A stretch of DNA of 64,000 nucleotides, taken from positions 2,440,001-2,504,000 of the forward strand of contig CP048620.1 of NCBI GenBank assembly GCA_015698305.1, written 5' to 3'. The position numbers and the translations under genes were made by a program. This stretch comes from Candidatus Nitrohelix vancouverensis (GTDB lineage Bacteria; Nitrospinota; Nitrospinia; Nitrospinales; VA-1). Below are positions 28,756 through 39,277 of the stretch, in pieces. Under the pieces are notes generated by a model. The model saw nothing but the letters and a program-made list of their open reading frames with translations. It did not search any database and was not told the origin of the DNA. How positions within the stretch are numbered: position 1 is the first letter of the stretch; every line of letters starts with the position of its first letter.

Positions 28756-28842
28756 TCATTCAATTTTAGAATAGATATAGAATAATACGGTAATAAGTAG
28801 GACTCCTCCAACTCCTGACCACACTAACATTCCGACGCTCAT
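28756..28842 (-). CDS. 28-residue single-pass membrane microprotein
   Basis: A short frame with an unusually good ribosome site: GGAAGGAGA lies five bases before the ATG (complement at 28840-28842). The product is M-S-V-G, then a hydrophobic helix (MLVWSGVGGVLLITVLFYIY, residues 5-24), then SKIE. One membrane-spanning helix with a glycine-zipper-like SGVGG and a short charged C-terminus is the layout of small accessory subunits of membrane complexes. I do not recognise a family. It is the only supportable gene between the TPR gene and proline dehydrogenase, on the opposite strand to both. The translation signals argue for it; conservation is untested. Confidence 0.55.
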   Translation of the reverse strand: MSVGMLVWSGVGGVLLITVLFYIYSKIE

Positions 28843-29044
28843 TACGTCTCCTTCCGCTTTAATTGTTGCTACTAAACCATAGAACCCTTGCCTTTTGCAA
28901 CCAATCATTTTTGTTTTCCCACCTTTAATGATTTTAAGATAGAAAAGCGTTTGTCAGTCGATCTCTCAGTCGACACAAACAAAGTCGTATTCATTCACAA
29001 AAATGACAAACTGGCTTTTCTGTATGTCTTTTGTAAGTTTTTTT

Positions 29045-29073
29045 TTGACCTTAATACAATGTTTGGAGATATA
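29045..29073 (+). promoter_or_regulatory. Weak candidate promoter for proline dehydrogenase
   Basis: TTGACC at 29045-29050 is followed after 17 bases by GATATA (29068-29073), or after 19 by TATATT (29070-29075). The rest of 28843-29130 is AT-rich and I see no gene in it apart from the upstream region of the microprotein. Confidence 0.3.
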
Positions 29074-29130
29074 TTAATTAAAGGCTGTTATTGAATAATC
29101 ATGCGGCTTGATTTCAGTCAGGAGAACTCC

Positions 29131-29997
29131 ATGCATCTGCTCTATCCTTTTGCCAGAAGGTTCATCGCCGGGGAGGACATGCCCTCGGCTTTACAGTCTG
29201 TTAGAAAATTAAAGGAACAGGGTTATGAGTCCACCATTGATATTCTGGGAGAGGCCGTCAATCTGCCCGAAGAAGCCTGTCTCGCCCGAGATGAATATCT
29301 TTATCTGATTCAAAACGCCGACCCTTTTGACCCATCGCTCGACATATCAATCAAACTGACTCAGGTGGGTCTGGATATAGACCGGAATTTATGCAGGGAC
29401 AACCTGTTGAAAATTCTCAACGCTTCTGAGAAACATACCATTCGCTTTGATATGGAAGGTTCCGCCCATACAGATGAAATCATTACAATGTGTCTGGAAC
29501 TATCGAAAGAACATTCGAATTTGGGGATCGCCTTACAGGCCATGCTCTATCGAACTGAAACCGATGTGGAAGCAATGATGGCTAATAAGGTTTCGGTTCG
29601 ACTGTGTAAGGGCGCTTATAAGGAACCGAAGAGCATCGCCTTTCAGTCTATGGATGAGATACGCGAACGATTTATAACGCTCGCGGAAAGGTTGTTGATC
29701 GAAGGACGTTTGCCCTCAATTGCGACTCATGATGAATTCATACTGAAACGACTTCTGGAATTCATTGAAAGCAGAAAGATATCTCCCGGTACATTCTATT
29801 TTGAAATGTTGTATGGGATGCGGAGAGACCTGCAGGATATTTTACTCAAAAAAGGCTATCGCGTTCGCATCTACACGCCTTATGGAAAATCCTGGCTCCC
29901 CTACACGCTCCGACGACTTGCAGAGAAGAAGGAAAATATTATTTTTGTATTGAAAAATCTCATAAGAGAAACTCTTGGAGCCCAAAAAATCCATTGA
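29131..29997 (+). CDS. Proline dehydrogenase
   Basis: A 288-residue flavoprotein of the PutA/ProDH barrel family, oxidising proline to pyrroline-5-carboxylate and passing electrons to the quinone pool. The family N-terminus LLYPFARRFIAGED is clear, then SIKLTQVGLDID, TIRFDMEGSAHTDEI, LQAMLYRTETDVEAM, RLCKGAYKEP (substrate/FAD region), ATHDEFIL, FEMLYGMRRDL and VRIYTPYGKSWLPYTLRRLAE with the substrate-binding arginines. The frame is open from 29101, but the ATG at 29131 follows an AGGAG site and gives the family start. It is monofunctional; no P5C dehydrogenase is nearby. Confidence 0.9.
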   Translation: MHLLYPFARRFIAGEDMPSALQSVRKLKEQGYESTIDILGEAVNLPEEACLARDEYLYLIQNADPFDPSLDISIKLTQVGLDIDRNLCRDNLLKILNASEKHTIRFDMEGSAHTDEIITMCLELSKEHSNLGIALQAMLYRTETDVEAMMANKVSVRLCKGAYKEPKSIAFQSMDEIRERFITLAERLLIEGRLPSIATHDEFILKRLLEFIESRKISPGTFYFEMLYGMRRDLQDILLKKGYRVRIYTPYGKSWLPYTLRRLAEKKENIIFVLKNLIRETLGAQKIH

Positions 29998-30004
29998 CCC
30001 TCGA

Positions 30005-31204
30005 ATGCATGATAACGCTTCACGACGCGTCACAATCGTAACGACTTCTTTCCCACGCTATGCAGGGGATTTTGCCGGGTCCTTTGTCTACCGCTTCGCG
30101 CTGGGTCTGTCGAAATCGGGTTGCCAGGTTCAAGTGGTGGCGCCGGGCGATCCCTCAGCGCCAGAAGATGAACTGTTGGGAGATATTCAGGTAAGACGTC
30201 CGCTATACTTCTGGCCGAAACGTTTTCAATCCCTCGCTTACGGAGCCGGTCTCACAAGCCGGATTCGATACAATCCCTTGCGACTATTACAGGCCCCGCT
30301 CCTACTCAGCGCCATGACCCGCTGTGTTCTTCGTCACTCCAGGCCGTCTGATATTCTGTTTTCATTCTGGACCTTGTCCGCGCTGGTGGTCAGGATGGCT
30401 AAATTGATGCGCGGTTATTCCACTGTCGCGCGTTTTTCCGGGGCCGATGCACTGCTTCTGAAAACTCAATCAATTCGTTTTTTTATGAAATGGTTGTTGA
30501 ATGGTCAGGACCAATTGCTGTGTCAGGATCAGAATATGCAACAGTCTCTTCTTAACTGCGTGTCCTCAGCAGATAGAATAAAATTGATCTCTAACGGCGT
30601 TGATATTAATGAATTTTATCCCGGCCCTATGCAGGAGGCTCGTGGTCATCTGAATTTACATGCGAATGATTTCATTGTATTGACGGCGGGCAGATTATCC
30701 GCATCCAAAGGGCATCGCTTTCTAATTGAGGGATTTGCAAAATTAGCGGCGACGCGGAATGATCTCAAATTACTGATTCTGGGAGACGGCGAAGAAAGAG
30801 CTAAACTTGAAAATTTTGCGGCGCGTCTGGAAATGCAAAAAAAGATTCTTTTTATGGGATTCCAGGAAAGCTCAACGATCGGACAATGGTTGCGAGCATG
30901 CAATATTTTTATTCTGCCGAGTCTGCTTGAGGGAACACCCAATATCCTGCTCGAAGCGATGGCCTGTTCCCGACCCGTCATCGCAACGAATGTCGGCGGG
31001 GTTAGCGAAGTGATCGAAGACGGGAAAAATGGCCTGTTGATAGACGCCGCGTCAGGCCCTGAAATTCACAAAGCCTTATTATTTCTGATGGAGAATAAGG
31101 AAGCCCGGGAATCCTACGGGGGTGAGGCCTTGCGAACAATTAACGAAAGGTTCGGCGGTTGGCAAGAAACTTCTAAAGAATTGCTGGAAATTTTTGATCA
31201 GTGA
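30005..31204 (+). CDS. Glycosyltransferase family 4
   Basis: A retaining GT-B glycosyltransferase of about 399 residues. The N-terminal acceptor half has VTIVTTSFPRYAGDFAGSFVYRFA. The donor half has LTAGRLSASKGHRFLIEGFAKL and the nucleotide-sugar site LLEGTPNILLEAMACSRPVIATNVGGVSEVI with its E-x7-E pair. It probably adds a sugar to a surface glycan. The start is ambiguous: TTG 29975 would overlap the proline dehydrogenase gene by 23 bases, while ATG 30005 leaves a short gap. It converges with the response regulator gene after 4 bases. Confidence 0.88.
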   Translation: MHDNASRRVTIVTTSFPRYAGDFAGSFVYRFALGLSKSGCQVQVVAPGDPSAPEDELLGDIQVRRPLYFWPKRFQSLAYGAGLTSRIRYNPLRLLQAPLLLSAMTRCVLRHSRPSDILFSFWTLSALVVRMAKLMRGYSTVARFSGADALLLKTQSIRFFMKWLLNGQDQLLCQDQNMQQSLLNCVSSADRIKLISNGVDINEFYPGPMQEARGHLNLHANDFIVLTAGRLSASKGHRFLIEGFAKLAATRNDLKLLILGDGEERAKLENFAARLEMQKKILFMGFQESSTIGQWLRACNIFILPSLLEGTPNILLEAMACSRPVIATNVGGVSEVIEDGKNGLLIDAASGPEIHKALLFLMENKEARESYGGEALRTINERFGGWQETSKELLEIFDQ

Positions 31205-31208
31205 TCTG

Positions 31209-31661
31209 TCATGGAAACAGCACCAGGGGAGACCAGAAATTTTTGATAATATTTTTGAATTCTTGTAATTGATCAATTCCTTGAGGTTTATTGATATAAG
31301 AATTTGCGCCATTTTCATAGGCTTTGATAACGTCGCGCTCATTATTAGATGTGGTCACCATGATGACGGGGATTTTGTTGGTCATAGGATTTTGTTTAAC
31401 TTCCGGGACAACATCCAGCCCGGATTTCACGGGCATTTTTATATCCAGAAAAATTAGTTTTGGAGTTGGCGATAGCTCAGGATCTTTAAAAGAGTTTCTT
31501 CGTAGCAAATAGTTCAACGCTTCTTCGCCATTTTTAACCCACCTCAGATCAACATTCGTCGAACATTCATTCGTCGCTTCCTTGAAGAATAAATAGTCAT
31601 CTTCGTCATCCTCAGCCAATAAAATCACCATAGGATCAATATTAGAAGAAACGCTAATCAT
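31209..31661 (-). CDS. Single-domain response regulator (Rcp1-type)
   Basis: A 150-residue receiver domain without an output domain. The acidic pocket is in LLAEDDEDD (E17-D19), the phosphoacceptor is D73 (IFLDIKMP), the switch residues are in MVTTSN, and the lysine is K125 (YINKPQ). The spacing with LNYLLRRNSFKDPELSPTPKLIFLDI is typical of Rcp1-like regulators paired with PAS or phytochrome-type kinases. Its start overlaps the upstream kinase stop by 4 bases, so the two form a coupled pair. Output must be by protein contact or phosphorelay. Confidence 0.9.
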   Translation of the reverse strand: MISVSSNIDPMVILLAEDDEDDYLFFKEATNECSTNVDLRWVKNGEEALNYLLRRNSFKDPELSPTPKLIFLDIKMPVKSGLDVVPEVKQNPMTNKIPVIMVTTSNNERDVIKAYENGANSYINKPQGIDQLQEFKNIIKNFWSPLVLFP

Positions 31662-33133
31662 TGGATATCTGTCCTTTCAGGGAATTGGATGCAAAATTCA
31701 ACCCCATTGCCTGGAGATGTTTTAACTGAAATTTCTCCGCCATGACTCACGACGACCTTTTTGCAAATCGCGAGTCCCATGCCGACGCCATCATGTTCGC
31801 TGTCTGGAACCAGTCTTTCAAACGGCTTGAAAACTCGTTGCGCATATTCTTGCTTGAAACCGGTTCCGTTGTCACGATAAATAATTTCGATTAGCCCATT
31901 ATCAAGTTTCTCGCCAGAAATTTCAACACTTAAGGGTTTATTGGCATTGGCATACTTGATGCTGTTCGAAGCCAAATTCTGAAACAACTGCATAATTTGC
32001 GTCCGGTTACACGCCATCTTGGGTAAGGGTTCGATTTTAAAAACCTGTTCCCGGCGTTCCAGTCTATTCTCTACATTACGTAACGCCTCTGAGATGATCT
32101 CATTGAGGTCGTTCGTTCGAATCAGCTTTACATTTTGGGTTCCAATACGAGAGTATTCGAGAATATTTTCGAGAAGAACGCTCAATCGAACAGCGCTGTC
32201 GTGAATCCTGGAGACTAGGAAATCATTCTTTTCAAGTCTTTCTGTTTCTGTTGCACCTCGATTGTACATTTCAGAAAATGTTATGATCTTTCGTAAAGGA
32301 GCCTTGATATCGTGTGAAGCGATCATCGCAAAATCTTCCAGGTCCTGGTTGCTTCTTTCCAGTTCCTCCATTTTGTTGCGCAATTGCTTTTCAATCGATT
32401 TGATCTCTGTGATATCCCGTATCGATGCGACGTAATAGCGCGAATCGTTTTCATGGATGACGCTCAATGAGATTATGATTGGAAATTCCTCAGCGTTTTT
32501 TTTTCTTCCCTCAAGTTCAATATTCTTAATGAATGAGAATTCGGAATCTTCCGATGAAATCACATCAATCAATTTATCGTAGTGAGGCTTGCAATGATGG
32601 GGAAACAAAAGGGTTATATTCTGCCCGGTCAGCTCTGATGCGGAATACAAAAACATATTCGATACGGCAGGATTGACAGATAGAATCGCGCCATCTTGCG
32701 AAATTGAGACGATTCCTTCGATCAGGTTATTGAGAATGTTTGTGTTTTGAGTTTCAAGATGCTTCAGGTCGTTGACGGCGATCGTCACTCGATCATCCAG
32801 CTCCTGATTGAGCGTTTCCAGCTCAGTATGCTTTTTATGATAGAGAAAACACAGGCCCGCAGTCGTCCAGATGGCAAAGAGCGCCAGCCCCCGGTTCGTT
32901 AAAATTTTCCACTCTTCCCCGCCTAGGGGGGAAAAATACAAGCCCCATAGCGTCAATAAAGATCCTGTAATGGCGCCCAGAAGAATGAAGCGTCGCTTTT
33001 TGGACCACAGACCAAGAAGCACGAGGGAGACATGCGGGATGCCCGCCGCCACGCCCAATTCAATCTGAGTGTCCAGATAGAAAAACAGGGCGCCCAGTAA
33101 GATCCCAAATCCTAAAATTTGCTGATTGTTCAT
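31658..33133 (-). CDS. Membrane-bound PAS histidine kinase
   Basis: A 491-residue sensor kinase. Three or four N-terminal membrane helices (about 5-97) are followed by a coiled coil (about 100-128), a PAS domain with PAC tail (about 130-245: GIVSISQDGAILSVNPAVSNMF...YYVASIRDITE), a HisKA domain with phosphoacceptor H274 (IASHDIKAPLRK), and an HATPase_c domain with N box (NLASNSIKYA), G1 (DNGTGF) and G2 (GVGMGLAI). The sensor signal is unknown. It is translationally coupled to the single-domain regulator that follows and lies 10 bases downstream of lipA, so read-through from lipA is possible. Confidence 0.92.
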   Translation of the reverse strand: MNNQQILGFGILLGALFFYLDTQIELGVAAGIPHVSLVLLGLWSKKRRFILLGAITGSLLTLWGLYFSPLGGEEWKILTNRGLALFAIWTTAGLCFLYHKKHTELETLNQELDDRVTIAVNDLKHLETQNTNILNNLIEGIVSISQDGAILSVNPAVSNMFLYSASELTGQNITLLFPHHCKPHYDKLIDVISSEDSEFSFIKNIELEGRKKNAEEFPIIISLSVIHENDSRYYVASIRDITEIKSIEKQLRNKMEELERSNQDLEDFAMIASHDIKAPLRKIITFSEMYNRGATETERLEKNDFLVSRIHDSAVRLSVLLENILEYSRIGTQNVKLIRTNDLNEIISEALRNVENRLERREQVFKIEPLPKMACNRTQIMQLFQNLASNSIKYANANKPLSVEISGEKLDNGLIEIIYRDNGTGFKQEYAQRVFKPFERLVPDSEHDGVGMGLAICKKVVVSHGGEISVKTSPGNGVEFCIQFPERTDIQ

Positions 33134-33143
33134 AGCGCGCTAA

Positions 33144-34043
33144 TTATTTGTTGGTCTTTGCAGATTTATTGAATGCAGAAAATTGATTTTCAGCCATGTA
33201 AGAACTGCGCACCAGCGGGCCGGAAGCGACACTGCTAAAGCCCAGGGACTCACCCAGTTCCTTGTACTCTCTGAAACGATCCGGGTGAATGAATTCTTTG
33301 ACGGGTAGATGACTGGATGTGGGCGGTAAATATTGCCCCAGGGTGAGCATTTGACAACCCGCTTCCAGCAAGTCATTCATGACTGCCAGAATCTCATCAT
33401 GCGTTTCACCCAGACCCAGCATCATGGAACTTTTGGTACGCAAGCCAAACTGTTGGCTCGCTCGTTTCAATATATGCAGGGACCATTCATACTTCCCCTG
33501 AGGTCTCACTTGACGATGCAAGGCGGGCGTGGTCTCCACATTGTGCGCAAACACATGCGGAGCCGATTCGCAGACATGATCGATCCAGCGATCCTTCGCC
33601 TGAAAATCGGGTGTCAAGGTTTCGATGATGAGATCGGGACATGCAAGGCGGACCTTCTCAATCGTCTGCCGCCATATCGTCGCGCCCAGATCAGGCAAGT
33701 CGTCCCGGTCGACGGATGTGATGACTGCGTAACGAAGATCGAGCGCGCTCAACATTCGAGCCACGTCATCCGGTTCCTGAAGGTTTGGCGCTTGCAATTG
33801 CCCCGTGGGGACATCGCAAAATCGGCAGGCCCTGGAACAGGTGTCGCCCAGTATCATAAGCGTCAGGGTCCCGGCATTCCAGCAGGAACCAATGTTCGGA
33901 CAGGAAGCCGACTCGCAAACCGTATGCAGGCCATGCTGGGCGGTCAGTCGTTTCAGGCGGGCGTAACGTTCACCAGAGGGAAGGGATGCCTTCAGCCATT
34001 CGGGTTTGCGTTGACGTGGTTGTTGATTCGATGCATTGCTCAT
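33144..34043 (-). CDS. lipA: Lipoyl synthase LipA
   Basis: A 299-residue radical SAM enzyme that inserts two sulfurs into octanoyl-protein to make lipoate for pyruvate and glycine-cleavage complexes. The auxiliary cluster ligands are C43, C48 and C54 (CESASCPNIGSC) and the SAM cluster ligands C69, C73 and C76 (CSRACRFC). Also typical are VDRDDLPDLGA, NVETTPALHRQVRP, GLGETHDEI and the C-terminal VRSSY. The frame is open to 34127, but the ATG at 34043 matches the usual length. No lipB is adjacent. It is divergent from the LptF-like gene. Confidence 0.95.
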   Translation of the reverse strand: MSNASNQQPRQRKPEWLKASLPSGERYARLKRLTAQHGLHTVCESASCPNIGSCWNAGTLTLMILGDTCSRACRFCDVPTGQLQAPNLQEPDDVARMLSALDLRYAVITSVDRDDLPDLGATIWRQTIEKVRLACPDLIIETLTPDFQAKDRWIDHVCESAPHVFAHNVETTPALHRQVRPQGKYEWSLHILKRASQQFGLRTKSSMMLGLGETHDEILAVMNDLLEAGCQMLTLGQYLPPTSSHLPVKEFIHPDRFREYKELGESLGFSSVASGPLVRSSYMAENQFSAFNKSAKTNK

Positions 34044-34141
34044 GGATTTCAGCTTTCTTTGATACCCTGCTATCTTTGTTTCATAGTATAATGAAGCGTT
34101 TGATTCTAGTCCTTCTCTCCGCCTCATATTAATTTCAATCG

Positions 34142-35443
34142 ATGCTTTTTACCACCATAGATCGCTATATCTTCAAGGAACTGCTGAAGGTTTTCACCAT
34201 CAGCGTCGGCGCCTTGACGGCTGTATTGTTTCTCGATAAATTTTTGTTCATGGCTGAAATGATTATCAGTCGCGGCGTCACCCTGGCGGAGCTGGTACTC
34301 ATCATCACCTATATTTCTCCTGCTTTTCTCGCTCTTTCCATTCCGATGAGCGTTTTAATCGCGTCGGTGTCGGTCTTCAATCAATTTTCCGCGTTCAATG
34401 AGTACATCGCCATGAAGGCCAGCGCCTTGAGCTATATGGACCTTGTAAAACCGGTGGCGTTTTTTTCAATTTTCGCTTATTTTCTCGCAAATGTCGTTAT
34501 GTTCATCGCCCTGCCCTGGGGAAATTTGTCATACAAAAAATTGATTTTTGACATCATTCAAAACCGCGCCAGTTTCGACATCAAGGCTCAGGTCTTTAAC
34601 AAGGATTTTAAAAATCTGATTCTGATTGTTAAAGATAAAAAACACTACAATATCACCGATATCTTTTTAGCGGACCTCACCGATAAAAACGCGCCCAAAA
34701 TCATAACGGCGCGTACGGGAGAGATTCATCCCAATCCTGCCACGCTTAAAATATTATTGAAACTCAGCGACGGGGCGATTCATACGAACCAGAAAGAACG
34801 CAACGAATATGAGACCTTGAATTTTGACCGCTATGACTTGACCTTGAGCCTGCCAGACCCAAAACGCCTGAAAGAAGAAGCTCTGGTCGGCAACAGGGAG
34901 CTTTCACTCTCCCAGATTCAGGAGCGCATCAAACAGATGGAAGCTGACGGTTTGTCCAGCTGGGGCCCCAAAGTTGAATTGAGTAAGAAATTTTCAATTC
35001 CTTTCGCCTGTCTGTTATTTGGGTTGCTCGGGCCGCCTCTGGGCATCAAATCATCCCGATCCGGGAAGTCGGGAGGTTTTGCGATCAGCGTGGGAATCAT
35101 CCTGCTGTATTACATTGGCCTGATTTCAACCCAGAATCTGGGACGCGCGGGCGAGATCAATCCGTATTTGTCTGTGTGGATTCCCAATCTTATCTTGATT
35201 GTCGTGGTGTCTTTCCTGACCTACAAAATGCAAAAGGAAATCCCATTCACATTCCTTGAAAAAATTGTGGGATGGCTTGAAAGCGTTTTCAAATTGCTCA
35301 AATCGACATTTAAAGCGATCCTCTCACGATTCCCTAACTCTGCCCCCAAAACACAGCCACAGTACAGAAGAAACCAACAGGCGTTAGACAAAACAACGCA
35401 AGAGTACCTGGAAGAAAAACTAAAAAATTTACGCCCGAAATAG
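34142..35443 (+). CDS. LPS export permease of the LptF/LptG family
   Basis: A 433-residue inner-membrane protein (YjgP/YjgQ family) that helps LptB extract LPS and pass it to LptC and LptA. The opening IDRYIFKELLKVFTISVGALTAVLFLDKF is family-specific, followed by PAFLALSIPMSVLIASVSVFNQFSAFNEYIAMKASALS. A periplasmic beta-jellyroll domain (about 140-275) is followed by further membrane helices (FSIPFACLLFGLLGPPLGI, GFAISVGIILLYYIGLI). A basic C-terminal tail (about 370-433) extends beyond the usual end. Only one of the normal F/G pair is here, so the partner is probably elsewhere. Confidence 0.9.
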   Translation: MLFTTIDRYIFKELLKVFTISVGALTAVLFLDKFLFMAEMIISRGVTLAELVLIITYISPAFLALSIPMSVLIASVSVFNQFSAFNEYIAMKASALSYMDLVKPVAFFSIFAYFLANVVMFIALPWGNLSYKKLIFDIIQNRASFDIKAQVFNKDFKNLILIVKDKKHYNITDIFLADLTDKNAPKIITARTGEIHPNPATLKILLKLSDGAIHTNQKERNEYETLNFDRYDLTLSLPDPKRLKEEALVGNRELSLSQIQERIKQMEADGLSSWGPKVELSKKFSIPFACLLFGLLGPPLGIKSSRSGKSGGFAISVGIILLYYIGLISTQNLGRAGEINPYLSVWIPNLILIVVVSFLTYKMQKEIPFTFLEKIVGWLESVFKLLKSTFKAILSRFPNSAPKTQPQYRRNQQALDKTTQEYLEEKLKNLRPK

Positions 35444-35469
35444 CAAGACGCTTATTCGCAATTCTTCAT

Positions 35470-37128
<1,659 letters not shown>

Positions 37129-37881
37129 TTATAACTTCATGATGCTTTGCACGGCAACCAGATCTTCCGGGGTATCGACCCCTTGAGAAGTGAGATCGGT
37201 TGTTAATACCTTAATCACGTATCCATTTTCCAAAACGCGTAATTGTTCCAACTTCTCCAAACGTTCCAAATTACTTTCCGGCAACTGAGTCAACTCCAGC
37301 AGGAATGATTTTCTATATGCGTACAGCCCAATATGTTTATACCAGAGGTCTGCATTTTTGTCCTCATTGATTCCGCTTTCACGATGAAATGGTATGGCGC
37401 AACGCGAAAAATAAAGGGCGTTGCTTTCTTTGGATATGACCACCTTGACGGTATTGGGATCATTGATTTCCCGATCCTGAACAATGGCCGTTCTTAGCGT
37501 CGCCATGGGAATATCCGGAAAATCAGCCAGACATTGAGCAACGCGATTGATATTTTCCGGAGGTATGAGAGGTTCGTCCCCCTGAACATTGACGACTATG
37601 TCGCAAACCATCTCCCGAACAACTTCAGCGATGCGGTCGGAACCGGAAGGATGATCCGGGGACGTCATTACGGCGCGTCCGCCAAACTCCTGCACGGCAT
37701 TGTAAATGCGCGAATCGTCGGTGGCAACCAGTGTTTCGGATACCGCAGAAGCTTCGAGGCAACGTTCATACACCCATTGCACCATGGGTTTCCCATGAAT
37801 CATGGCAAGGGGTTTACCGGGAAACCGAGACGCCGACCAGCGAGCCGGGATGACCGCGACAATTTTCGGGTCAGTAGGCAT
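37129..37881 (-). CDS. kdsB: 3-deoxy-manno-octulosonate cytidylyltransferase
   Basis: A 250-residue nucleotidyltransferase that activates Kdo with CTP for LPS core synthesis. The nucleotide loop is VIPARWSASRFPGKPLAMI near the start; GKPMVQWVYERC, VATDDSRI, GRAVMTSPDHPSGSDRIAEV, VVNVQGDEPLI and HIGLYAYRKSFLLEL are all family-typical. ATG 37881 is preferred over TTG 37893; both overlap the end of the upstream sugar transferase gene (11 or 23 bases), implying coupled translation. It confirms an outer membrane with LPS. Confidence 0.95.
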   Translation of the reverse strand: MPTDPKIVAVIPARWSASRFPGKPLAMIHGKPMVQWVYERCLEASAVSETLVATDDSRIYNAVQEFGGRAVMTSPDHPSGSDRIAEVVREMVCDIVVNVQGDEPLIPPENINRVAQCLADFPDIPMATLRTAIVQDREINDPNTVKVVISKESNALYFSRCAIPFHRESGINEDKNADLWYKHIGLYAYRKSFLLELTQLPESNLERLEKLEQLRVLENGYVIKVLTTDLTSQGVDTPEDLVAVQSIMKL

Positions 37882-39277
37882 GGGGATTGACAAAGCCTTT
37901 CCAAAGAGTCATGAACAGGATTTTGATATCGAACCAGAATGACCAATGCCGTATATAATACAAATCATACTCAATCCTCTTCTCCAGCGATGTGTTGCCT
38001 CGCCAGCCGTTCACCTGTGCCCAGCCGGTCACTCCCGCCTTCATTTTGAGACGCAACATATAGTGGGGAATGGTCTTTTTGAAATCATCGACAAAAACGG
38101 GTCGTTCCGGGCGCGGTCCGACCAGACTCATATCCCCTTTCAGAACATTGAATATCTGCGGGAGTTCATCCAGACTTGTCGAGCGTAGAAATGTCCCAAG
38201 CCGGGTTCGACGGTCGTCGTTCTGACGCGCCCACACCGGGCCGGAATCATCTTCTGCATCGACCCGCATAGACCTGAATTTGAGCATATCAAACACTTTG
38301 CGGTCCAGTCCCTCACGTTCCTGACGATAAAAAATGGGACCGCGTGATTCCAATTTAATTGCGATGGCGATCAAAGCCATGATCGGAGATGCAAGCAAAA
38401 GAGCCAAACAGGACAGAATAATATCGGAGGTCCTTTTGATAATAATATTCCAACCGTATAACGGGGAATCGCTCAGGCTGATGATTGGCATGCCGTCCAA
38501 ATCCTCAACTCCTGCCTGCAAATTCATGAATTGAAGCAAGTCTGGAACCACCTTGATGGTAACGGTCTCCTCAGACAGATGAACCAGAATTTTCACGATA
38601 TCATTCTGTCGATCCAAAGGCAGGGCGATATAGACCTGGTCAATCCCCCGGCCTTTAATGACTTCGGGAATCTTATTAAAATCGCCCAGGTATTTCATCG
38701 GAACGCTTGATTCTTGCACAGGCGACGGGGGGTATTCATCAATAAACCCGACCACACTGAAGCCGTACTCCGGATGCATTTTCAGGCGTTCTGCGAGGGA
38801 ATTAGCGAGAGAACCAGAACCTATGATCAACACATGGCGAAGGTTGAATCCCTTTTTCCGCAATTTCATCAAAGACAGGCGAATGACCCAGTGCGAAAGG
38901 GTCAGCAAACTCATCTCCAGAATTATAAAATAAGTAGCAATGAGCCGGGAAAAGGACTCTTCCCGATAGTAAAAAGCCAGGGCCGACAAGATCAACCCTG
39001 ATAACAAAGTCGATTTGACGATTATCAGGAACTCGGCAGAAAATGATTTTCCCCGCAACGGCCGATACAAACCAAAAGACTTCGCCGTGAGCATGAACAC
39101 GGCCCAAACGGGTATCAAAGCAAGATAATAAGACTCGGGAGCAGGCTCGCCATACAAGAGAGGAAAGATGGGCAGATTGACGCGCGCCCAGAAAGCCGTT
39201 AACCATGAAACAACGATGACCAGGCTATCAGCAAATATCAGTGTGGAAAGAAATAGCTGACCGTGTTTCTTCAGCAT
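37871..39277 (-). CDS. Polyprenyl-phosphate sugar-1-phosphate transferase (WcaJ/WbaP type)
   Basis: A 468-residue membrane enzyme that starts exopolysaccharide or O-unit synthesis by moving a sugar-phosphate onto undecaprenyl phosphate. Four to five N-terminal helices (about 10-130) precede a nucleotide-binding-like domain ([28 protein letters not shown]). A fifth hydrophobic hairpin follows, and then the catalytic bacterial sugar transferase domain: [55 protein letters not shown] and [14 protein letters not shown]. The sugar cannot be told from sequence by eye. It overlaps the upstream glycosyltransferase gene by 7 bases. Confidence 0.92.
   Translation of the reverse strand: MLKKHGQLFLSTLIFADSLVIVVSWLTAFWARVNLPIFPLLYGEPAPESYYLALIPVWAVFMLTAKSFGLYRPLRGKSFSAEFLIIVKSTLLSGLILSALAFYYREESFSRLIATYFIILEMSLLTLSHWVIRLSLMKLRKKGFNLRHVLIIGSGSLANSLAERLKMHPEYGFSVVGFIDEYPPSPVQESSVPMKYLGDFNKIPEVIKGRGIDQVYIALPLDRQNDIVKILVHLSEETVTIKVVPDLLQFMNLQAGVEDLDGMPIISLSDSPLYGWNIIIKRTSDIILSCLALLLASPIMALIAIAIKLESRGPIFYRQEREGLDRKVFDMLKFRSMRVDAEDDSGPVWARQNDDRRTRLGTFLRSTSLDELPQIFNVLKGDMSLVGPRPERPVFVDDFKKTIPHYMLRLKMKAGVTGWAQVNGWRGNTSLEKRIEYDLYYIRHWSFWFDIKILFMTLWKGFVNPHAY

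Noticed and set aside
28888-29094. A 68-codon rightward open frame before proline dehydrogenase
   Set aside because: No ribosome site, unusual amino-acid mix with a phenylalanine-rich middle, and it lies in AT-rich DNA that looks like a promoter region.
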